Source: Firmicutes bacterium CAG:534
GTDB lineage: Bacteria > Bacillota > Clostridia > Lachnospirales > Lachnospiraceae
Length of the DNA stretch: 9,716 nucleotides
NCBI GenBank assembly: GCA_000436115.1
Contig: FR894528.1
Span: 4,888-14,603, forward strand
Direction: 5' to 3'
Part shown: one piece after another, positions 6,471 to 9,716 of the stretch
Position numbering within the stretch: the first letter of the stretch is position 1
Layout: every line of letters begins with the position of its first letter
Made by a program: the position numbers and the translations under genes
The notes under the pieces: generated by a model
What the model was told of the DNA's origin: nothing
Database searches by the model: none
The model's input: only the letters and a program-made list of their open reading frames with translations

Positions 6471-7055
6471 TTATTCTTCTGTGACCAGCCCCTGCATGAC
6501 ATACAAAATTTCCCGGTCAACCATGGCCTCGCTTACTCCTCTGGTACATGCCGCAATTTTAAGTCCTTCCAGCACATACATGATATTCCTCGCCGCTCCT
6601 CTGGGATCTTCGCAGTAAAACTCCCCGCTTTGACACCCGGCATCAATAAGCTTTTCCAGTACATGTACGGCCTGATCAAACTGTTTTCTTAAAAGATTAT
6701 CTTTTCCGGTGATCTGGTTTGCAAAATAATATTCATAGATTGCTTTGGTAAGGGATGCTTCCTTTCCCAAAAGCTCCTTTTTCTGTTCCTTTAAAAGCAA
6801 AGCAAGGATATCTGCAGGAGTTGCATCCTCCGACAGACTCTTTGCAAAAAGATCGTCTGCCTCCTGCGTTTCCATCACAAGCACCTGTTCAAACAGCTGC
6901 TTCGTGCCGTCAAAATAAAGGTAAAGACCTCCTCTGCTGATCTCGCAGGCCTCTACAATATCCTTCATGGTTACCAGCTTATAGCCCTTTTCCATGAATA
7001 CCTGCCTTGCCTTTTCTAAAATATATCTTTGCTTTTGTGCCGATTTGTCACCCAT
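6471..7055 (-). CDS. TetR/AcrR-family transcriptional regulator
   Basis: 194 aa from the chosen start. Residues about 8-55 form the TetR N-terminal DNA-binding domain: R-Y-I-L-E-K-A-R-Q-V-F, then T-M-K-D-I-V-E-A-C-E-I-S-R-G-G-L-Y-L-Y-F with the usual helix-turn-helix and Y-x-Y-F ending. The rest is an all-helical ligand-binding/dimerisation domain whose ligand cannot be predicted. The ATG at 7055 is preferred over an upstream in-frame ATG (7097): GGAG overlaps the stop codon of the preceding gene 10 nt upstream, and the longer form would overlap that gene by 27 nt. It is co-transcribed with the small DUF gene upstream. Likely targets are its own promoter and possibly the M14/aldo-keto reductase genes downstream, which is inference from position. 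Confidence 0.9.
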   Translation of the reverse strand: MGDKSAQKQRYILEKARQVFMEKGYKLVTMKDIVEACEISRGGLYLYFDGTKQLFEQVLVMETQEADDLFAKSLSEDATPADILALLLKEQKKELLGKEASLTKAIYEYYFANQITGKDNLLRKQFDQAVHVLEKLIDAGCQSGEFYCEDPRGAARNIMYVLEGLKIAACTRGVSEAMVDREILYVMQGLVTEE

Positions 7056-7068
7056 CTTATGATTGCTC

Positions 7069-7530
7069 CTATGCCAGTGGTTTATCCCAGATATCAAGCA
7101 GCTCCTTGATCTTAAGCAGACTCTGCAAAAAGACGCCGTTTTCCACTGCCTGAGCCCAGAGAGCCCCCTTCGTCATTCCTCCCAGAACATATTTTGCCAT
7201 AATATCAAATATTGCTTCTATCTGCGGCAATTCAGCCTGGGCGATAAACGCCAGCTCATCCTTAGGCGTATGAAGCCCGTTCCTGGAAAAGGTATACACA
7301 TAATTAGGATCCATAAGTCCCGTTCCCTGCATCTCCTTTACAAAGGATAACAGTGTTCCGTCATAAACCGGAATCGGCACGGATCTGATCGGCTCCTGAT
7401 CCCCCTGATAGGTATGTACCAGCGTATCCCCCGCTTTTTCCTGGAGCCACGGGATATAACGAAATACATCCCCTACTTTTTCTTTATAACTTTGTAACAA
7501 TTCCCGTCTGTAAATGTTTTCTGTTTCCAC
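7069..7530 (-). CDS. Small protein of unknown function, DUF6508-like
   Basis: 153 aa from a GTG start. It has F-R-Y-I-P-W-L near the N-terminus, then S-V-P-I-P-V-Y-D-G-T-L-L-S-F-V-K-E-M (mid-protein), G-L-M-D-P-N-Y-V-Y, and a C-terminal part with K-Y-V-L-G-G-M-T-K-G-A-L-W and E-N-G-V-F-L-Q-S-L-L-K-I-K-E-L. The layout (PVYD..L..FV, then a conserved G..W....E.G.F...L..L tail) matches my memory of DUF6508 proteins; no function is known. There is no signal peptide or membrane segment. GTG 7530 is preferred because GAGGTG lies 7 nt upstream; a TTG at 7557 in frame has no ribosome site. It is 13 nt before tetR, so both are one transcript and may be functionally linked. Confidence 0.75.
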   Translation of the reverse strand: METENIYRRELLQSYKEKVGDVFRYIPWLQEKAGDTLVHTYQGDQEPIRSVPIPVYDGTLLSFVKEMQGTGLMDPNYVYTFSRNGLHTPKDELAFIAQAELPQIEAIFDIMAKYVLGGMTKGALWAQAVENGVFLQSLLKIKELLDIWDKPLA

Positions 7531-7537
7531 GTCCCTG

Positions 7538-7543
7538 CACCTC
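7538..7543 (-). promoter_or_regulatory. Ribosome binding site that decides the DUF6508-like gene start
   Basis: GAGGTG on the minus strand lies 7 nt upstream of GTG 7530. The alternative TTG at 7557 has only AT-rich sequence before it. Confidence 0.6.
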
Positions 7544-7548
7544 ACCCT

Positions 7549-7558
7549 TTTGTACAAA
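7549..7558. promoter_or_regulatory. Palindrome TTTGTACAAA, possible TetR operator half-site
   Basis: A perfect 10-bp palindrome lies between the candidate promoter and the GTG start of the DUF6508-tetR operon. TetR regulators often bind such sites near their own promoter. No second copy is seen before the M14 genes. Confidence 0.25.
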
Positions 7559-7578
7559 TGCTATACTGTTTTTATTTT

Positions 7579-7607
7579 ATCATAAATCATCTGAATATGC
7601 ACTTTAA
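7579..7607 (-). promoter_or_regulatory. Possible promoter of the DUF6508-tetR operon
   Basis: TTAAAG (7602-7607) and TATGAT (7579-7584) are separated by 17 nt. The -10 box is good (5 of 6) and the -35 box weak (3 of 6). Predicted start is near 7572, giving a leader of about 40 nt that contains the TTTGTACAAA palindrome. Confidence 0.35.
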
Positions 7608-7666
7608 AAAATTTTATGACTATTTTCTTTAAAAAGTTCACTTTTGGCGAATATATTTTTATTTTT

Positions 7667-7709
7667 AAGCAATATAATTATAGATTTTTTATCTTTCAAG
7701 CAATATAAT
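7667..7709 (+). repeat. Direct repeat AAGCAATATAAT, two copies 31 bp apart
   Basis: Identical 12-mers lie at 7667-7678 and 7698-7709. The 31-bp spacing is close to three helical turns, placing them on one face of the DNA. Each contains TATAAT on the plus strand. Confidence 0.55.
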
Positions 7710-7818
7710 AACATCAGAGTTGAGAACGGAATCAACTCGAAGCTAATTAGCAACTCAAGAATTCCCCTTTTACACAAGCGAAGGCCCCTGAGATATTCTC
7801 AGGGGTCTTTGCTTGTTG
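7704..7818 (+). ncRNA. Candidate plus-strand small RNA with strong terminal hairpin
   Basis: A TATAAT (7704-7709) could start a transcript near 7716; the -35 match is poor. Downstream come GAGTTGA/TCAACTC (7717-7723 with 7732-7738, 7-bp stem), an alternative CAACTC partner at 7751-7756, the palindrome GCTAATTAGC (7742-7751), then a 20-bp stem with a 3-nt loop (arms 7774-7793 and 7797-7816). The two G-U positions in that stem pair only if the plus strand is transcribed; on the minus strand they become A-C mismatches. The core CCCCTGAGA/TCTCAGGGG is followed by TCTTTGCTTGTTGCT, a moderate U-rich tail. No known RNA family is recognised. The alternative is that the element is only a bidirectional terminator or a repeat. 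Confidence 0.35.
7774..7816 (+). terminator. Long hairpin, probable plus-strand intrinsic terminator
   Basis: 20-bp stem (two G-U pairs on the plus strand) with a 3-nt loop. The GC core CCCCTGAGA is preceded by an A/G-rich and followed by a U-rich stretch. No plus-strand protein gene precedes it, which is why a small RNA is considered. Confidence 0.5.
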
Positions 7819-7828
7819 CTCATATTCT

Positions 7829-7855
7829 ACATAAAAATTCACATAAAAGTTCACA
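7829..7855. repeat. Short tandem repeat ACATAAAA(A/G)TTC
   Basis: Two adjacent 12-mers (7829-7840 and 7841-7852) match at 11 of 12 positions and are followed by a partial third unit (ACA). It lies just downstream of the tRNA-Trp terminator in the minus direction. Function is unknown. Confidence 0.4.
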
Positions 7856-7862
7856 CGAAATT

Positions 7863-7890
7863 AAAAAACCCCAGTAAATACTAGGGTTTT
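7863..7890 (-). terminator. Intrinsic terminator of tRNA-Trp
   Basis: Minus-strand RNA: AAAACCCTAGT, loop ATTT, ACTGGGGTTTT, an 11-bp stem with one G-U pair, running into six consecutive T residues. It begins 4 nt after the tRNA discriminator base. Confidence 0.9.
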
Positions 7891-7894
7891 AAAA

Positions 7895-7965
7895 CAGGGG
7901 CAGTAGGAATCGAACCCACATCGACGGTTTTGGAGACCGCTGTTCTACCTTTGAACTATGCCCCT
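7895..7965 (-). tRNA. tRNA-Trp (anticodon CCA)
   Basis: 71 nt, complete cloverleaf read by hand. Acceptor stem AGGGGCA with TGCCCCT and discriminator G; D-arm GTTC/GAAC with a 7-nt loop; anticodon stem GCGGT/ACCGT with loop CTCCAAA (anticodon CCA); 4-nt variable loop; T-arm GTGGG/CCTAC with loop TTCGATT. No CCA tail is encoded, so it must be added after transcription. It stands alone, with its own promoter upstream and terminator downstream. Confidence 0.97.
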
Positions 7966-7969
7966 ATAT

Positions 7970-7989
7970 TCGGCAGTTTTGACCACCGA
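7970..7989 (-). promoter_or_regulatory. Hairpin in the tRNA-Trp 5' leader
   Basis: A 7-bp stem (TCGGTGG with CTGCCGA, two G-U pairs) and 6-nt loop fill nearly the whole leader between the predicted start (about 7988) and the mature tRNA end at 7965. It may help processing; no evidence beyond the fold. Confidence 0.35.
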
Positions 7990-7994
7990 AAATC

Positions 7995-8024
7995 ATTATA
8001 TCTCAACTACAGGTGCTCTGTCAA
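7995..8024 (-). promoter_or_regulatory. Consensus sigma-A promoter of tRNA-Trp
   Basis: TTGACA (8019-8024) and TATAAT (7995-8000), both perfect matches, with an 18-nt spacer. The -35 box lies 25 nt downstream of the LCP-family gene stop codon. Confidence 0.9.
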
Positions 8025-8049
8025 CAAATTTTCATATTTCACCAAATTT

Positions 8050-9132
8050 CTAATACATCAGACAATCCTTGGTGTCCTCTTCGATCTTTTTGCTAAAGCT
8101 CTTTACCTCCTTGGATGGCTCGTAAGCTTCGTCATCAAATAAAAGCTTGTGTAGCTTTATGACATTATCCTCTAAGGAAGTGGGCACCACACAGGAACCC
8201 TTGGTTCCGATAATTCCGCCGTTCCGGGCATCTGCAAAAGGAAAGCCCTCACTGACTGTCACCTTGTAATCTCCCACCATGCCAAGCACCGGAATAATAT
8301 CTTCTACATCAAGGGATGTCTGGACATTGGGAAGCACCGCATTCACTGCGCTTGTCAGCGTAGTAAGAGAAGCGGTCTTTCCCTTTTCCATCATTGCAAT
8401 CAGAAGATCTCTCTGACGCTCTGCCCTTCTGAAATCATCCCCGCCTCCGTAGCGGATCCTGCAATAGGCAGTTGCCTGCATTCCGTTTAAGGTCTGTTTT
8501 CCGTTTTCTGTTACCGGGGTATAATCCACTCCCATAGCTGCCGCCATGGTGCTCTGATAATTGTTCAGGTGGCTGATCTCATTTTCTGTGATCTCCATTT
8601 CCACTCCGCCAAGGGCATCCACCGCCTGGATCAGTCCTTCAAAGCCAACTGTAATGTAATCTGTCACATACATGTCCGTATTCATATTGATCATGCTGAT
8701 GGCCTGTTGGGGGCCTCCCTGGGCATAGGCCGTATTGCACTTGTTGTAGGTATCGTTTCCCAAATTCAGATAAGTATCCCGGTAAATGGATACCAGCTTT
8801 ACCTCATGGGTGTCCATGTCAATGGAACAGATCATGATCGTGTCGCTTCTGTTGCCTTTTCCAAGGCTTCCATCTCTGGCATCCACTCCGAAAAAAGCAA
8901 TATTGAACACGCCTGTATACTTGCTCTTATCCTGGCTCTCTTCTTCCTGTACCAGCTTTTCCTTTACTTCCTCATTAACTGCAATATTTTCTTCCTTCAG
9001 CTCTACCTTCTCAACGCCCTTTTCCTTGTCCGTTGCATGTAACGTAAAATACAGGATCACTGCCGCTACGATCAAAACCAGAATTTCTAAAATAAATAAT
9101 GGAATATTTTTTATCCATTTCTTCTTATCCAT
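8050..9132 (-). CDS. LytR-CpsA-Psr (LCP) family cell-wall polymer ligase
   Basis: 360 aa. A short positive N-terminus and one membrane segment (about residues 9-31) anchor the protein with its catalytic domain outside. An acidic linker (about 33-70) precedes the LCP domain. Expected motifs are present: F-G-V-D84-A-R86, R95-S-D97-T, S-I-Y-R118-D119-T, K131-x-N133-x-A-Y, and the arginine-rich R225-x-R227 to D233-F-R-R-A-E-R-Q-R. These residues bind the polyprenyl pyrophosphate and metal. The family transfers wall teichoic acid, capsule or similar polymers from lipid carrier to peptidoglycan; which polymer here is unknown. ATG 9132 is preferred to GTG 9144 because GGAG lies 6 nt before it. Nothing after the LCP domain except a short charged tail. 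It is preceded by radA and followed by tRNA-Trp. Confidence 0.93.
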   Translation of the reverse strand: MDKKKWIKNIPLFILEILVLIVAAVILYFTLHATDKEKGVEKVELKEENIAVNEEVKEKLVQEEESQDKSKYTGVFNIAFFGVDARDGSLGKGNRSDTIMICSIDMDTHEVKLVSIYRDTYLNLGNDTYNKCNTAYAQGGPQQAISMINMNTDMYVTDYITVGFEGLIQAVDALGGVEMEITENEISHLNNYQSTMAAAMGVDYTPVTENGKQTLNGMQATAYCRIRYGGGDDFRRAERQRDLLIAMMEKGKTASLTTLTSAVNAVLPNVQTSLDVEDIIPVLGMVGDYKVTVSEGFPFADARNGGIIGTKGSCVVPTSLEDNVIKLHKLLFDDEAYEPSKEVKSFSKKIEEDTKDCLMY

Positions 9133-9138
9133 GTTTCT

Positions 9139-9142
9139 CTCC
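9139..9142 (-). promoter_or_regulatory. Ribosome binding site that decides the LCP gene start
   Basis: GGAG with 6-nt spacing to ATG 9132. The upstream in-frame GTG at 9144 overlaps this site itself. Confidence 0.7.
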
Positions 9143-9257
9143 ACACTTTTTATTCTTTTGTTTCAGCCCATCAGGACAAAACTATCATATATTTTACCAT
9201 ATTTGTGCGGCTTTGAATACCTTTTTTATTTTTACGCCTTAGTTTTACGTCTTATCG

Positions 9258-9716
9258 TCACAAAAGCTTGATTGCATCCGCCACATTTTCAACGCCGATC
9301 ACCTGGATGCCTTCTGTCTGCTTTAAGCTCTCTGCTCCTGCTTTTGGAACCACACAGACAGTAAAGCCAAGCTTTTGCGCCTCCTGCACTCTTGTCTTTA
9401 ACATGCTTACCGCTCTTACTTCACCGCTCAGTCCTACTTCTCCCACTGCCACCATGCCATCCGGTATGGGTTTATTCTTGAAGCTGGAGGCAATGGCCAT
9501 GACCATGCCAAGATCCAGCGCCGGCTCCTGGATTTTTATTCCGCCCGCAATATTTACATAGGCATCGCAATTTCCCAGCTGCATGCCCAGACGTTTTTCC
9601 AAAATAGCAATCAAAAGGTTCATCCGGTTAAAATCAGTTCCTGTAGCCTGACGCCTTGGGATCCCGAAGCTGCTGTGGCAGACCAGGGCCTGGATCTCCA
9701 CCAGCATAGGCCTTGT
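9258..9716 (-). CDS. radA: DNA repair protein RadA (Sms), C-terminal part
   Basis: The last 152 residues of a gene whose start is beyond the right edge. The visible part is the Lon-protease-like C-terminal domain: T-R-P-M-L-V-E-I-Q-A-L-V, R-R-Q-A-T-G-x-D-x-N-R-M-N-L-L-I-A-I-L-E-K-R, D-A-Y-V-N-I-A-G-G-I-K-I-x-E-P-A-L-D-L, and V-A-V-G-E-V-G-L-S-G-E-V-R-A-V, all typical of RadA. RadA is a RecA-like ATPase/helicase that promotes branch migration in recombination; the zinc finger, Walker motifs and KNRFG motif would be outside this window. It ends in TGA with no clear terminator before the LCP gene, 125 nt downstream. Confidence 0.95.
   Translation of the reverse strand, partial: TRPMLVEIQALVCHSSFGIPRRQATGTDFNRMNLLIAILEKRLGMQLGNCDAYVNIAGGIKIQEPALDLGMVMAIASSFKNKPIPDGMVAVGEVGLSGEVRAVSMLKTRVQEAQKLGFTVCVVPKAGAESLKQTEGIQVIGVENVADAIKLL

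Larger units (their letters stand above)
7559..7890. other. Gene-free AT-rich region between tRNA-Trp and the DUF6508-like gene
   Basis: I see no credible protein gene on either strand in this stretch of about 330 nt. It holds the candidate DUF6508 promoter, a direct repeat (7667-7709), hairpins at 7717-7756, a 20-bp stem at 7774-7816, a tandem 12-mer (7829-7855) and the tRNA-Trp terminator (7863-7890). Confidence 0.6.

Noticed and set aside
7774..7816. The 20-bp stem as a mobile-element end or attachment site beside tRNA-Trp
   Set aside because: No integrase, no second copy in the window and no duplication of the tRNA 3' end were found; a terminator explains the stem and U-rich flank more simply.
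7644..7877. Plus-strand 77-codon open frame in the tRNA-Trp/DUF6508 gap
   Set aside because: It crosses hairpins and repeats, has no ribosome site and no protein-like pattern; the structure is better explained by RNA.
9133..9257. Promoter or terminator between radA and the LCP gene
   Set aside because: AT-rich with near-matches such as TAAAAT and TATGAT, but no -35 partner at proper spacing and no GC-rich stem with a U-run, so nothing definite is called.

Overview
The window looks like a piece of a Clostridia chromosome, most likely a Lachnospiraceae-type gut anaerobe. This rests on moderate base composition with AT-rich gaps, consensus sigma-A promoters, GGAG-type ribosome binding sites, an aldo/keto reductase fused to a 2x[4Fe-4S] domain, and a CobW-type GTPase with a histidine-rich insert. 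Every supported gene lies on the minus strand, so the order of transcription runs from high to low coordinates. Genus is inference and was not checked against a database.

From the right edge leftwards: the C-terminal part of radA (9258-9716, cut by the window edge); a LytR-CpsA-Psr wall-polymer ligase (8050-9132); and tRNA-Trp(CCA) (7895-7965), with a near-consensus promoter on one side and a strong terminator on the other. Next is a non-coding stretch of about 330 bp (7559-7890). It holds direct repeats, several hairpins, and a 20-bp stem with a 3-nt loop that reads best as a plus-strand terminator, so it may encode an unannotated plus-strand small RNA.

The middle section starts with a small gene of unknown function (DUF6508-like) and a TetR-type regulator, closed by a modest terminator at about 6434-6459. 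A closely packed series follows: an M14-type aspartoacylase/succinylglutamate desuccinylase homologue with its zinc ligands intact, a second tandem copy that has lost the zinc ligands and the catalytic glutamate, an aldo/keto reductase-ferredoxin fusion, and nfo (endonuclease IV). Gaps are 14, 36 and 3 nt, so these four genes are probably one transcript.

The left section is a second operon. Its promoter has a -35 box that overlaps the nfo stop codon, and its leader can form mutually exclusive hairpins. It encodes a G3E/CobW GTPase with a 77-residue His-rich metal-binding insert, then a second, divergent G3E GTPase. The second protein lacks the CxCC metal motif but ends in a domain resembling the C-terminus of YcgQ/TIGR03943 (DUF1980) proteins. 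The start of a PF06541-type membrane protein follows. The three together suggest a metal (probably zinc) handling module; that role is inference from families and gene order. The points most worth following up are this divergent G3E fusion, the active/inactive M14 pair, the cobW leader and the candidate small RNA.
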